The notes beneath the pieces were generated by a model. It saw nothing but the letters and a program-made list of their open reading frames with translations, was not told the DNA's origin and ran no database searches. Below are positions 15,465-24,701 of a DNA stretch of 64,000 bases, in pieces (within the stretch, counting starts at the first letter, position 1; the number at the start of each line of letters is the position of its first letter). The stretch is from a virus. Location of the stretch: the IMG/VR virus record IMGVR_UViG_3300017917_001739, positions 1-64,000 of that record; one strand, 5' to 3'. The translations under genes and the position numbers were made by a program.

Positions 15465-17189
15465 ATGAATAAAAAATGTTGGTTTGATAATTTACCGAAA
15501 CAATTAAGAATATTAATATTCTTAGTGATGCTAGTATCATGCTTTTTTATTGGTACTAAATTCGCAAAAGCTCAAACAACAACCACTGTGACAGTAAATG
15601 GTAATACAACCACAACTGTGACAACTACTACAACACCAATTACATCAACTACAGTACCAAATGTTCCAAATTATGGCGATCAAACAATTAATAGCACTAA
15701 CTCTGTAAATACTACAACGACAATTGTAGAATTAAACAAAAATTCAGGAAACTTATTAACTGGTAATTTTTGTACAGGTGGATGGACTGGCACACAGATT
15801 ACAAATAGTCCTTCTGGAAGCACAAGTGATTTAGGATGTAATTATATGACTGGTAAAGGTTCCACATATGCAGAAAAAACCATTACACTTACTGATAAAG
15901 GAATATCTAAAGTAGAACAAAATTTAGGATTTACACAATCAGCAAATGCGCAAACTGGGTTTTATTGGTATCATCCACAATCATTAATTATGTCTCATTC
16001 AGTAACTAATTTAGATACTGGAGAAACAATTACACAAAATCGTTATCTTTCAAAAAATTATGGATCAGATTCACAATATATGACAGTGAAGACATTAGAT
16101 AATATTACAATAGGATCTAATTCTTCAAATTTTGGTTATACAAGCAAGTTAAGATTTGATTTTGCAGATAGTGGTTCTGGTACTTGGAGAGGTGCAGATG
16201 TTATGAATCCAAATTTAAGTATTACATATACAAAATATACAGAAACAACAACTACTGCTATCACAAATACTTCAATAGTTATTTCTTGCGAATCGTTAGG
16301 AACTTGTTTTACAGCACCAACTATTCAAGAACCAAAAATCACATTATCAAGTTCTGGGTCAACGTCTTCAATTATTAATGAAGAGCAAATTAATCCAACA
16401 CCAAAATTAACAACAACTTCAACTTCAACAGCACCAGCACCAGAATTGAGTACATCAATTACAGGTATAACTTCACCAGTATCATCAATGGCACCAAAAG
16501 AAAGTTCAATTAAAACACAAGAAATGGCAATGGCAACACCTACGTCAGAACCAACTTCAACACCATCAACTTTGACAATGAATAAAACAAGTGACGATAA
16601 ACCTACAACAAAGGAATCATCAAATGTCAATTCAAGTTCAGAAACAACTACAAAAACGTCAAGCACGACAACTGAAAAAACAGAAACTACTACAGCTAAG
16701 TCTACTTCAAGCGAAAATACGAAAACAGAAGGATCGTCGTCAAAGACGTCATCATCTGAAAATGTATCGAATGAAAAGGGAAGCACTACTGCGTCAGGGA
16801 CTGTTAGTACCAGCAATGCTACTTCAAAAGATGAAAAAATCAGCGTAAGTGTAAAAGCTGCAGTTGAAAAAGTTGAAAAAGAATTAAAAAGTATAGGCGA
16901 TAAGACTAAAGCGATACAAGAAATTAAAATTGATGGAATAAAAGCAGGTGCTCCAAACTTAGCAGCATATGAGAATCGTGCTTTTTACGAACCTAAATAT
17001 TATAATGGAGTACCAAATCCAGATTTTTATTTGCAAGCTGATATAGCACAAAAGCCAGTTTATGCAAATGTGACGTTATTAGCATATACAAATAATGATC
17101 CGATCGGAAAACAACAAGCAGCAATGCAACAAATTCAAGATGAGATGAATGATATAATTATTCAACTTGAAGAACTAAAAAGGAAATAA
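15465..17189 (+). CDS. Large secreted Thr/Ser-rich protein
   Basis: The 574-residue protein has a positively charged start and a hydrophobic signal segment (LRILIFLVMLVSCFFIGTKF) followed by a likely cleavage site before QTTTT. The Thr-rich stretch (about 38-90) precedes a domain of about 170 residues with aromatic beta-strand pattern. A long Thr/Ser/Glu/Lys low-complexity linker (about 280-460) and a helical C-terminus follow. It resembles its neighbour at 14441 in its leader and Thr-rich region. Surface-exposed or virion-attached location is inferred. No enzymatic motif seen. Confidence 0.65.
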   Translation: MNKKCWFDNLPKQLRILIFLVMLVSCFFIGTKFAKAQTTTTVTVNGNTTTTVTTTTTPITSTTVPNVPNYGDQTINSTNSVNTTTTIVELNKNSGNLLTGNFCTGGWTGTQITNSPSGSTSDLGCNYMTGKGSTYAEKTITLTDKGISKVEQNLGFTQSANAQTGFYWYHPQSLIMSHSVTNLDTGETITQNRYLSKNYGSDSQYMTVKTLDNITIGSNSSNFGYTSKLRFDFADSGSGTWRGADVMNPNLSITYTKYTETTTTAITNTSIVISCESLGTCFTAPTIQEPKITLSSSGSTSSIINEEQINPTPKLTTTSTSTAPAPELSTSITGITSPVSSMAPKESSIKTQEMAMATPTSEPTSTPSTLTMNKTSDDKPTTKESSNVNSSSETTTKTSSTTTEKTETTTAKSTSSENTKTEGSSSKTSSSENVSNEKGSTTASGTVSTSNATSKDEKISVSVKAAVEKVEKELKSIGDKTKAIQEIKIDGIKAGAPNLAAYENRAFYEPKYYNGVPNPDFYLQADIAQKPVYANVTLLAYTNNDPIGKQQAAMQQIQDEMNDIIIQLEELKRK

Positions 17190-17192
17190 ACA

Positions 17193-17429
17193 ATGATAGA
17201 TAAAATAAAAAATAATCTAAAAGAAATAATCGCTACAGTAGCAATTATTGGTACAATAGGTGGTGGTTTTATCAAGTATGGTGAAATCATGAGTAAAATT
17301 GATAGCATTGATCCAGCAAAAGCAGGTGAAATGAAAAAAGATTTTGCTATTCTACAAAAAGAAGTAGATTTACTTAAAGTACAAATTAAAGAATTAAGAC
17401 AATTAAATTCAAACCCATTAGCAAGATAA
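17193..17429 (+). CDS. Small membrane-anchored coiled-coil protein (78 aa)
   Basis: Residues about 12-29 (IIATVAIIGTIGGGFIKY) form a membrane helix, and the C-terminal 45 residues are a predicted coiled coil (KKDFAILQKEVDLLKVQIKE). It starts 3 nt after the Thr-rich protein gene. Unknown role. Confidence 0.6.
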   Translation: MIDKIKNNLKEIIATVAIIGTIGGGFIKYGEIMSKIDSIDPAKAGEMKKDFAILQKEVDLLKVQIKELRQLNSNPLAR

Positions 17430-17433
17430 AAAT

Positions 17434-19191
17434 ATGAGCGAGCAAAAAAAATCAAATACCGAAGTAAATATATCGCGCAATGATAATATTGCTCGCTCCA
17501 TATTAACATATAAAGATTTTAAAAGATTATTAGATATTCAAAATGGTAAAATAAATGAGGGAATGTTTAAAAATATGGCGATCGATTTACAAGATCTATC
17601 AGCTGAAGATTTTAAACGCAAATACAAAATAACAAAAGCAGAAGCGATTCGTAAATATTCTGCAAAAGAATCTGTTATCGACGTACCACACAAAACCTAC
17701 GCAAAAGCTATTTTTGATAATGCGGATACTGAAGAGCCGAAATTAAAAGAAAGTATAAGACAGATTATATTAAAACAAATAGAAGAATTTAAAAAATATG
17801 CACCAGTAGTTAAGTTTACATTAATTGGTTCTATACTTACCAAACAATATAGAGATGATGCTGATTTAGATATTAATGTTTTATTTGACGTACCAGAAAA
17901 CGAAAGAGAAACAAAAAGAAAAGAAATAGCAAGTTCATTAAAAGATATAAATGGTAAAACTATTCCAGGAACTAATCATCCAATTAACTATTTTGTATTA
18001 ACTGATCCAGCATTAAAGGAAAGAAATGATAGATTAAGTGATGGGATATTTGATATAGTAAAAAACGAATTTGTTAAAAAGCCTGAACCATTTACGTTTA
18101 ATCCTGAAAAATATACAAAAGATTTTGATGCTAAAGTAAAACAATTAGATGTAGTTACAGGAGAATTAAAAAGAGATTTAATTGATTATGAGGATCTAAA
18201 ACGTATGGATAAAGAAGACGTAGAAGGATTAGAGAAAATATTATCGAACAAATTAAAAGAAATAGAAGATGGTATAAAGTCATTAATAGATTCTGGCGAT
18301 CAAACACTTAAAGATCGTAAAGAAGTATTTGATGCAGATTTAACTCCAGATGAAATACGTGAGTTTGGTAAAAAGAATGCGTTACCTAAAAATGTTATCT
18401 ACAAAATGTTAGAAAAATATCACTATTTAACTTTTTACAAAAAATTAAAAGAAGTAATGAAAGATGGCTCAATAACAGATGACGAATTATCTTCATTAAC
18501 AAAAGAATCTATTACAGAAGCAGACCAAGAAAGAATCGCAAAATTAAATAAAAAAATTAGTGATTTAACATCACAATTATCAGTATTAGATAAAGCAAAC
18601 CCTAAAAATAAAACAAGAGAAGCAATTCTTAAAGCAGATATCGCAAGTGCAAGAACTAGATTAGCTGATGCGAGAGTAAGTGAATCAATTGATCCAAATG
18701 ATATGTCAACTAAATTCGATTTCGGTTTAGATGATTTTGAAATGGATGCTATTATAAAAAAATATGATTCAGAAGATCCACTTGAAGACGATGATTATCT
18801 AGATATATATGACGATGACGAATTAGAAGTGCTTGATGACGAAGGAAAAAACCTTGATGAAAATGTTTCATTAAATGAAATACTTTCTCGTGCTGAACGT
18901 ATTAAATCAAGAATTAGATTTGCTCGTTCGAAAGCAAAAAGACAAAATAGAGTTCGTTTAGCTTTAAAACGAGTATCACCAATGACTACTATTAATAAAC
19001 GTGCAAAAAGATTAGCAATTAATAAAATTAAAAGAATGTTTTTTAAAAAATCACCAGCACAAATGTCAGTAGGTGAAAAAGAAAGAGCAGAAAGAAAACT
19101 TGCATCTCTACCTAAGAATTTTATTGATAGGTTTGCAATGAAATTAGTTCCAACTGTTCGTAAAATAGAAAGAACTAGATTGGCGAAATAA
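17434..19191 (+). CDS. Pol-beta-type nucleotidyltransferase-like protein with basic C-terminal domain
   Basis: The 585-residue protein contains, around residues 130-152, FTLIGSILTKQYRDDADLDI, which fits the GS...DxD active-site pattern of pol-beta nucleotidyltransferases. Then come charged helices, a DED-rich acidic segment (about 425-470) and a strongly basic C-terminal domain of about 100 residues (RAERIKSRIRFARSKAKRQN onward). Related basic tails occur in capsid-associated proteins of T4-like cyanophages as I remember them. I infer a DNA-binding internal head protein with a possible nucleotidyltransferase. Confidence 0.6.
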   Translation: MSEQKKSNTEVNISRNDNIARSILTYKDFKRLLDIQNGKINEGMFKNMAIDLQDLSAEDFKRKYKITKAEAIRKYSAKESVIDVPHKTYAKAIFDNADTEEPKLKESIRQIILKQIEEFKKYAPVVKFTLIGSILTKQYRDDADLDINVLFDVPENERETKRKEIASSLKDINGKTIPGTNHPINYFVLTDPALKERNDRLSDGIFDIVKNEFVKKPEPFTFNPEKYTKDFDAKVKQLDVVTGELKRDLIDYEDLKRMDKEDVEGLEKILSNKLKEIEDGIKSLIDSGDQTLKDRKEVFDADLTPDEIREFGKKNALPKNVIYKMLEKYHYLTFYKKLKEVMKDGSITDDELSSLTKESITEADQERIAKLNKKISDLTSQLSVLDKANPKNKTREAILKADIASARTRLADARVSESIDPNDMSTKFDFGLDDFEMDAIIKKYDSEDPLEDDDYLDIYDDDELEVLDDEGKNLDENVSLNEILSRAERIKSRIRFARSKAKRQNRVRLALKRVSPMTTINKRAKRLAINKIKRMFFKKSPAQMSVGEKERAERKLASLPKNFIDRFAMKLVPTVRKIERTRLAK

Positions 19192-19194
19192 AAT

Positions 19195-19542
19195 ATGAAA
19201 TATAAAGAATTTAAAGAAAACATTGTTGATTTAGTTTGTGAAACTCGTTCGTACAAAGATTTGATAGAAGAAGAATCAGAATATCAAGGACGAAAAGTAA
19301 CATTAAATAAACCATTTCGAACACCATCTGGACCAAAAAAATTTGCTGTCTATGTGAAGAACGATAAAGGTAATGTAATTATAGTAAGATTTGGCGATCC
19401 TAAAATGGAAATTAAAAGAGACGATCCAAATAGAAGAAAATCTTTTAGAGCAAGACATAATTGTGATACTGCAAAAGATCGAACTACAGCAAGATATTGG
19501 TCATGTTATCAATGGCGTGCTGGTTCAAAAGTACAAGGATAA
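19195..19542 (+). CDS. Conserved T4-like marine phage protein (115 aa)
   Basis: The segment PFRTPSGPKKFAVYVKN, the FGDPKMEIKRDDPNRRKSF strand-turn and the ending CDTAKD...ARYWSCYQWRAG belong to a compact family I know from many T4-like marine phages. It has two conserved Cys and a cluster of His/Asp/Arg that could bind metal. The N-terminus MKYKEFKENIVDLVCE loosely resembles the capsid-targeting leaders nearby. Function not established. Confidence 0.65.
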   Translation: MKYKEFKENIVDLVCETRSYKDLIEEESEYQGRKVTLNKPFRTPSGPKKFAVYVKNDKGNVIIVRFGDPKMEIKRDDPNRRKSFRARHNCDTAKDRTTARYWSCYQWRAGSKVQG

Positions 19543-19546
19543 TTGA

Positions 19547-20938
19547 ATGGCACAGTGGAATAAAAATACACAAACATATACAGGTGACAATAAAACACTT
19601 TTCGAAGTGAATCAAATTGCCACAAAAGATGGTAAGGTTGTACAAACTTCGAATCCATTCCCTGTATCATTTGGAGCAGGTCCAGGATTAGATGCATTTG
19701 GAAGATTAAGAATATCTGAACAATTTACTCTTGGTGATTATAAACACACTTATGGTATTGATCCTAATTTTAGAGATAAATTAATTAATGGTGGTACTAT
19801 TACACATTCAAGCAATCAAGCAGCAGCAAGATTAACTACTACAAATAATCCTAGCAGTAAAGCAATACATCAGACTAAATGTTACCATAACTACATGCCA
19901 GGAAAAAGTCAATTAATTAAATCTACAATTAATTTTTATGCAGCAACAACTAATGTAACTAAACGAACTGGTTATTTTGATGATTTAAATGGAATTTATT
20001 TTGAACAAACTGGTACAGGAGAATTAGCATTTGTAATTCGAACAAACACAAGTGGTTCACCTAGTGATGCTCGTAGAGTCACTCAATCTCAATGGAATCA
20101 AAATACTTGTAACACTTCAATCGCAGGAACTTCAACTGATGGTACGAATTTAGGAATGACTGGTTCTTGGGATTTAGATATTACAAAAACACAAATTTTC
20201 TTTGTTGATTTTCAATGGTTAGGTGTAGGACGTGTACGATGTGGATTTGTTCATAATGGAGAAACGATTGTAGCACACGAGTTTTATAACAGTAATTTTT
20301 TACCTGTAGTTTATATGAGTAATCCGAATCTTCCGATTCGTTGTGAAATACTAAACACTGGTGCAACTACAGGAGCATACTTTGATCAAATTTGTAGTAC
20401 AGTAGTATCAGAGGGTGGTTATATGGAATGTGGTACTGATTGGTTCGTTAATAGTGGCGTGACTGGTAAAACAGTTACACTTTTAAATGGCACATATCCA
20501 ATAATGGCGATTCGATTAAAAAATTCATTCCGATCATATCCAAACAGAGTAATTGTTCGAGCAGAAGATATAAGTGTTTATGCTACAGATAATCCAGTAT
20601 ATTGGAAATTAATTAAATTAGATGGTCTTGCAAATTTAACACTTTCAAGTGCTACATGGACTTCAGTTAATGACGATTCAGCAGTTGAATATAATTTAAC
20701 TGGCACAGCATTTACTGGTGGAGAAACTATAAGTGGTGGCATTGCTGGTACAACAAGTCCAGGAGGAAGTGCTAAAGGTACAGGAACTTCAGGAATAAAC
20801 AATCCAACATCTTCTAAGAAAAATTTTATTGCGCAAAATATCGATTCAAATGATAGTGAAATTTATTTACTATGCGCACAAGCAATTGGTGGAACATCTT
20901 ATGTTTGGTCTACTATGCAGTGGAGGGAGATCTATTAA
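19547..20938 (+). CDS. Virion structural protein, probable fibre or adhesin
   Basis: The 463-residue protein is Gly/Thr/Asn-rich with beta-structure pattern, no signal peptide and no transmembrane segment. GPGLDAFGRLRISEQFTLGD is a motif I associate with structural proteins of T4-like marine phages. The C-terminal Gly-rich region (about 395-430) looks like a flexible loop. A tail-fibre or capsid-fibre role is inferred from composition and neighbours. Confidence 0.6.
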   Translation: MAQWNKNTQTYTGDNKTLFEVNQIATKDGKVVQTSNPFPVSFGAGPGLDAFGRLRISEQFTLGDYKHTYGIDPNFRDKLINGGTITHSSNQAAARLTTTNNPSSKAIHQTKCYHNYMPGKSQLIKSTINFYAATTNVTKRTGYFDDLNGIYFEQTGTGELAFVIRTNTSGSPSDARRVTQSQWNQNTCNTSIAGTSTDGTNLGMTGSWDLDITKTQIFFVDFQWLGVGRVRCGFVHNGETIVAHEFYNSNFLPVVYMSNPNLPIRCEILNTGATTGAYFDQICSTVVSEGGYMECGTDWFVNSGVTGKTVTLLNGTYPIMAIRLKNSFRSYPNRVIVRAEDISVYATDNPVYWKLIKLDGLANLTLSSATWTSVNDDSAVEYNLTGTAFTGGETISGGIAGTTSPGGSAKGTGTSGINNPTSSKKNFIAQNIDSNDSEIYLLCAQAIGGTSYVWSTMQWREIY

Positions 20939-21507
20939 TGTCATTAGTTGATACAGTATTAAAAATGTTTACAAAAACTCCTAAAGATCCAAACGCACCA
21001 GCACCAGTCGTTGGATCGAGAAGCGAACGTGAAGCAAAAATTAAAGATAAAGCAGGATTAGTTATTAACATATTCGCATTACTCTTAGCAGTCAATGCTT
21101 GGTATGGTGGTAAATTAAGTTCAACCATATTAAACAATACCATTTCATCGAGCAATCAATGGGCTTGGTATCAGGCAAAAAACGTGCGTGAATCAATATA
21201 TGAAACAAGTGCATTACAAGCAACCAATGCAGAAAATAAAGAAAAAATGGTTTCAGAAGCAAAACGTATGGCGAATGATAAACGAGAAATTGCCGAAATT
21301 GCAAAGAAATTAGAAGCTGAAAGAGATGATGCAAAGAAAAGAAGTCCTTGGATTTCCTATGCATCTACAGCTTACCAATTAAGTATCGTATTACTTTCAG
21401 CGAGTATTTTAGCTGTAAGTATGCCATTATTCTATGGTAGTTACATAGTTGCAATAATTGGAGCAATCCTTTCAAGCCAAGGAGTCTGGCTTTGGTTACC
21501 ATTTTAA
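20938..21507 (+). CDS. DUF4337-like membrane protein
   Basis: I chose the ATG at 20938 (TAATG overlap with the previous stop, GGGAGA upstream). The 189-residue protein has a first membrane segment (VINIFALLLAVNAWYG), a coiled region with SSNQWAWYQAKNVRESIYET, and two closely spaced C-terminal membrane helices. This is the layout and W-x-Y-QAK motif of DUF4337 proteins. Function of the family is unknown. Confidence 0.65.
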   Translation: MSLVDTVLKMFTKTPKDPNAPAPVVGSRSEREAKIKDKAGLVINIFALLLAVNAWYGGKLSSTILNNTISSSNQWAWYQAKNVRESIYETSALQATNAENKEKMVSEAKRMANDKREIAEIAKKLEAERDDAKKRSPWISYASTAYQLSIVLLSASILAVSMPLFYGSYIVAIIGAILSSQGVWLWLPF

Positions 21508-21514
21508 AAATAAC

Positions 21515-21521
21515 CTAAATA
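21515..21521 (+). promoter_or_regulatory. Putative late-promoter motif CTAAATA
   Basis: AACCTAAATA lies 31 nt upstream of the ATG at 21553, which has its own ribosome site (AGAGG). It fits a T4-type late promoter for the following small structural genes. Confidence 0.45.
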
Positions 21522-21552
21522 GGACTATATAACAAATAAAAGAGGTATAATT

Positions 21553-21774
21553 ATGAGTGAAAATAAACAAGAGAATGTTGTGAAAAACGATGTAGTTGAG
21601 ACAACAAAAGTTGAAGCACCAAAGGCTGAAACACCTAAAGTTGAAGCAGCACCAGTGGAAGCACCTAAAGTTGAAGTGAAACCAGTGGAAGCACCTAAAG
21701 TTGAAGCACCTAAAAATAGATTAATTGATGGTGCAGTAAAAGCATTAGATAAATCTTTAGACTTTAGAAACTAA
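21553..21774 (+). CDS. KVEAPK-repeat protein (73 aa)
   Basis: Residues about 18-55 consist of imperfect Val-Glu-Ala-Pro-Lys repeats, an extended Pro/Ala/Lys/Glu-rich stalk. The C-terminus NRLIDGAVKALDKSL is helical. Good ribosome site (AGAGG). Probably a linker or stalk-like virion protein, or a packaged protein. No family recognised. Confidence 0.6.
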   Translation: MSENKQENVVKNDVVETTKVEAPKAETPKVEAAPVEAPKVEVKPVEAPKVEAPKNRLIDGAVKALDKSLDFRN

Positions 21775-21788
21775 AAAAGGGTATTTAA

Positions 21789-22142
21789 ATGAGTGTAGAA
21801 TTAAGTGAATCTTTTAAAAAAAAGATCATTAAAAAATTGAGCACGCCAGTAAAAGAATCTCCAGATGAAGTTTCTGCTGGAGAGTACGATTACGAAGGAG
21901 ATATGGCTAAAACTCAATTAACTTCGATCATAAGAAATTCAAAACAAATTATTGATATAATTTCAGATAATCAAAATTTACCAGAATGGGTGCAAAGTAA
22001 AATTACAAAAGCTGAAGACTATATTTCGACTGTAAAAGATTATATGGCTTCAGAAACTGAAAGAAATATCACACAAACAAATGAAGGAAAAAAAACTAAA
22101 AAAACCTTTAAAGAGTTTGTTACAAAAAGTTTGAAGAAATAA
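21789..22142 (+). CDS. Conserved phage virion-associated protein (117 aa)
   Basis: The segment EYDYEGDMAKTQLTSIIR, then LPEWVQSKITKAEDYISTVK, matches a small family I know from virion regions of T4-like marine phages. It is all-helical with a basic C-terminus ending in KTFKEFVTKSLKK. Function unknown. It sits among structural genes. Confidence 0.6.
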   Translation: MSVELSESFKKKIIKKLSTPVKESPDEVSAGEYDYEGDMAKTQLTSIIRNSKQIIDIISDNQNLPEWVQSKITKAEDYISTVKDYMASETERNITQTNEGKKTKKTFKEFVTKSLKK

Positions 22143-22183
22143 TACTACATTATAGATCTATAATACAAACAAGGAAAATAAAC

Positions 22184-22663
22184 ATGTCACTATTTGGAAA
22201 CAAAGATGTAAAAGCTATAACTGGAACAGTTGCCGTATCTAATGGTTCAGCAACTGTAACAGGAACAGGCACAGCTTTTTTGACAGAATTAAAACCTGGA
22301 AACACGTTGTTTATTGTAAGTTCTGGTAACACTCAAGAGTATCGTGTGCTAAAAATTACAAGCAATACAAGTTTAACACTAGAAGGAAATTTTGGTGGTA
22401 TAACACAAACTGGTATTACTATTACTGCAAATGAACAACCTGCTTACATACCACTAGCTGATTTAGAATCAGTTTATGGTGTAAGTGCTGCTGAAGCTGC
22501 GGTAACTTCAAACAAAGCAAAAGGTATTAATACTGCTGGTTGGGTTAAGTATAACACATATACTGACGCACAAGGTGCTACTCGACATAAAGCTGAAACA
22601 TTAGTTGCAATGGGAACAATCACAGGCGATGCTGGTGATGATTCTGTTGTTGCTGATGCGTAA
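22184..22663 (+). CDS. Small virion structural protein (159 aa)
   Basis: Beta-rich protein with TVTGTGTAFLTELKPGNTLF, a motif of small tail or capsid-decoration proteins, followed by an Ala-rich helical part. No signal peptide. AAGGAAAATAAAC precedes the ATG. A hairpin lies just after the gene. Confidence 0.6.
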   Translation: MSLFGNKDVKAITGTVAVSNGSATVTGTGTAFLTELKPGNTLFIVSSGNTQEYRVLKITSNTSLTLEGNFGGITQTGITITANEQPAYIPLADLESVYGVSAAEAAVTSNKAKGINTAGWVKYNTYTDAQGATRHKAETLVAMGTITGDAGDDSVVADA

Positions 22664-22682
22664 TAAATAAAAATATAATCCT

Positions 22683-22720
22683 AGAGTTGGGATAGTTAGA
22701 TAATAATAGCTATCCCCTCT
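22683..22720 (+). terminator. Intergenic hairpin, possible terminator or processing site
   Basis: GGGATAG (22689-22695) pairs with CTATCCC (22710-22716), and AGAG/CTCT extends the stem with a 2-nt bulge; the loop is 14 nt. There is no U-run after it, so it is a weak intrinsic terminator and may instead protect or process mRNA between two virion genes. Confidence 0.45.
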
Positions 22721-22743
22721 ATAACATTGAATAGGAGAAAACA

Positions 22744-23343
22744 ATGGCTGATCAAAAAATATCAGATTTAACTGCTGCAACCAGTGCTGCTGGTGCAGAT
22801 CTATTTACACTCGTACAGGGTGGTTCGAATAAAAAAATAACTGTAACTAATTTTCTTGCGAATCTTAATTCGCCTGTAGTTATTAACTCAAACAATTCAG
22901 ATCAAGATACAAGAATTGCTGGAGATAACGATAATAATTTAATTTTCGTTGATGCTTCAGCTGATAAAGTTGGATTTGGAACATCAACACCTGCAGAAAA
23001 AGCAGATGTTGCTGGCAATCTTACCATATCAAATGGTTTTTTAAGTTTTTCACAAACTCCACAAAGTGCGAGCGGAAATGCTTCAGCTTCTTTATCAACA
23101 GCAATTACTAACTTTACATTGACTACTGGATCGGACACATTAACACTTGCGAATGGTTCAAATGGACAAATTAAAATTATTACAGTAATTGCAGGTGCTG
23201 GTTCATTAACAATTACACCAGCTACAAGATTAGGATACAATTCTATTACAGCAACAAATATTGGTGATGCTGTAGTATTAATGTACATTAATAATACTTC
23301 TGGTTGGGCAGTTTTGTCTAATCAAGGTTGTTCATTGAATTAA
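22744..23343 (+). CDS. Virion structural protein, tail-fibre-like (199 aa)
   Basis: Begins MADQKISDLTAATSAAGADL, the typical start of a group of phage tail/fibre-associated proteins, then a DNNLIFVDASADKVGFGTST segment as in trimeric fibre heads, and a C-terminal beta-rich domain. GGAG precedes the ATG. It probably forms part of the tail or a capsid fibre. No catalytic motif. Confidence 0.65.
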   Translation: MADQKISDLTAATSAAGADLFTLVQGGSNKKITVTNFLANLNSPVVINSNNSDQDTRIAGDNDNNLIFVDASADKVGFGTSTPAEKADVAGNLTISNGFLSFSQTPQSASGNASASLSTAITNFTLTTGSDTLTLANGSNGQIKIITVIAGAGSLTITPATRLGYNSITATNIGDAVVLMYINNTSGWAVLSNQGCSLN

Positions 23344-23363
23344 TATATTATTAAGGATAAATT

Positions 23364-23564
23364 ATGACTTATAATGCAAAAGAAAAATTAGAAGAGTACA
23401 GAAAAATTTTAAACGAAAAAGTTACGTTTTTAAATCAGTTAAGAACTACGTTTAATCAAACGTCAAAAGAAATTGATTTATTAACTGGTGCAGTTCAAGC
23501 ACTTACTGAAGTTGTAAAATCTTCTGAAAAAATAAATGACACAACAAATCCTGTCGGAAAATAA
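23364..23564 (+). CDS. Small coiled-coil protein (66 aa)
   Basis: A single long amphipathic helix with heptads (LNEKVTFLNQLRTTFNQ, KEIDLLTGAVQALTEVV). AAGGA precedes the ATG. It overlaps the next gene by 29 nt. Probably a small virion or assembly protein. Confidence 0.6.
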   Translation: MTYNAKEKLEEYRKILNEKVTFLNQLRTTFNQTSKEIDLLTGAVQALTEVVKSSEKINDTTNPVGK

Positions 23565-23928
23565 TTTTCTACAGTATGCTTTAAAGAACTATGACAATCC
23601 ATCGTGTACGATTGTTGCAGAATTTGAAGATGATTTAAAAAGATTTTTATATTTAAAGAAATTATTTAAAAGATATAAAATTTCAAAAGATTTAAATGAG
23701 TTGAAAGTAAGACTTATTTTAAATCATATCATTATCATCTTTAATCTTTGGGGCGATGTCGCAACGAATATGTTATTCTTTAAGGTAGAGAAAGAAAATT
23801 GGGACTCATTAATTCCTTTTCTTATCTACCTTGGAAGATTACCAGAATTTATACCAAGTACAAATATTCGTACAACTGAAATACAGTTCGACGAACAAAT
23901 ATTGATTAAAATTCATAAGGAAGTGTAA
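23536..23928 (+). CDS. Conserved T4-like marine phage protein (130 aa)
   Basis: A helical protein with VAEFEDDLKRFLYLKKLFKR and RLILNHIIIIFNLWG, a combination familiar from T4-like cyanophage virion gene clusters, always next to the gene that follows here. The final A of its TAA is the first base of the next ATG. Function unknown. Confidence 0.65.
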   Translation: MTQQILSENNFLQYALKNYDNPSCTIVAEFEDDLKRFLYLKKLFKRYKISKDLNELKVRLILNHIIIIFNLWGDVATNMLFFKVEKENWDSLIPFLIYLGRLPEFIPSTNIRTTEIQFDEQILIKIHKEV

Positions 23929-24701
23929 TGGCAACATTTACGGATAATTTAATTGCAATTCGTATTTTATATCTATTGGTAACACCATTCGATAAAACGA
24001 AAGCATTTGAATATAAAATTATAGATGAAAATGGTAATGTACTGCGTAAGTACAAGGATCTGACTACACAAGATGAAAAAGATTCTTATAGTTATTTACA
24101 TCGTCTCGTATTTTCATTAAAAAGATTATTAGCAAAACTTCCTGGAGGTGATAATAAATTAAAATCTATTGCTGCAGCATATTATTTAATTAAAGAATAT
24201 TATATTTCTCAAGAATCAACAATAACAATTGAAGAAAGATTTAATAATATTCTTTCATCAAACATTACTTTAGTTGAAGAAGAAATAGAAATAGCTGATT
24301 TTTTATTACATAATTTTATAACAGAAGATAAAAAAGTAATTGAAGATGCTCCAGCAAATGTAACAGGAGCAGGAGTATCAACTGATATTCCAGTAATTAG
24401 TGTTAAAGCTGCAAGAAAATATGCAACATTTAATGTTAATGATTCAATATTTAATCGTTTTTCTAAAGGTAAAAGAAAATTTTCAAGATGGTCTGAGTAT
24501 TTAAATTTAGAAAACGAAAGCGAATCACAAATATATCATTATGCAAGAAAAAATCCAAAAGGAATTATTGTATTAAAAAATGGTGATAAAATTAAAGCAA
24601 TAAGATTTAATCGTTATGGTGGTGGTGTGTGGAATTCAATTAAAAGAGGAACACCAGAAGCAGACGTAACACAAGTGGTAGCAACAGAGGTAATTAATTA
24701 A
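23928..24701 (+). CDS. Conserved T4-like marine phage virion-region protein (257 aa)
   Basis: N-terminal TDNLIAIRILYLLVTPFDKT and KDSYSYLHRLVFSLKRLL are strongly conserved in this family as I know it from cyanophages. The middle is variable, and the C-terminal part (RFSKGKRKFSRWSEYL..., RYGGGVWNSIKRG) is basic. No signal peptide or enzyme motif. TAATG coupling on both sides. A structural or assembly role is inferred from the neighbourhood. Confidence 0.65.
   Translation: MATFTDNLIAIRILYLLVTPFDKTKAFEYKIIDENGNVLRKYKDLTTQDEKDSYSYLHRLVFSLKRLLAKLPGGDNKLKSIAAAYYLIKEYYISQESTITIEERFNNILSSNITLVEEEIEIADFLLHNFITEDKKVIEDAPANVTGAGVSTDIPVISVKAARKYATFNVNDSIFNRFSKGKRKFSRWSEYLNLENESESQIYHYARKNPKGIIVLKNGDKIKAIRFNRYGGGVWNSIKRGTPEADVTQVVATEVIN

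Noticed and set aside
16325-16816. 163-codon open frame on the minus strand
   Set aside because: It is the mirror of the Thr/Ser/Lys-rich low-complexity region of the 574-aa protein. Its Val/Asp-rich product is what such codons give in reverse. No ribosome site.
21610-21715. Repeated KVEAPK units as a CRISPR-like or tandem DNA repeat
   Set aside because: The repeat is at protein level in an open frame with no spacers. No CRISPR array is seen in the window.
22902-23288. 128-codon minus-strand open frame
   Set aside because: It lies wholly inside a well-supported virion gene, and all convincing genes are on the + strand.
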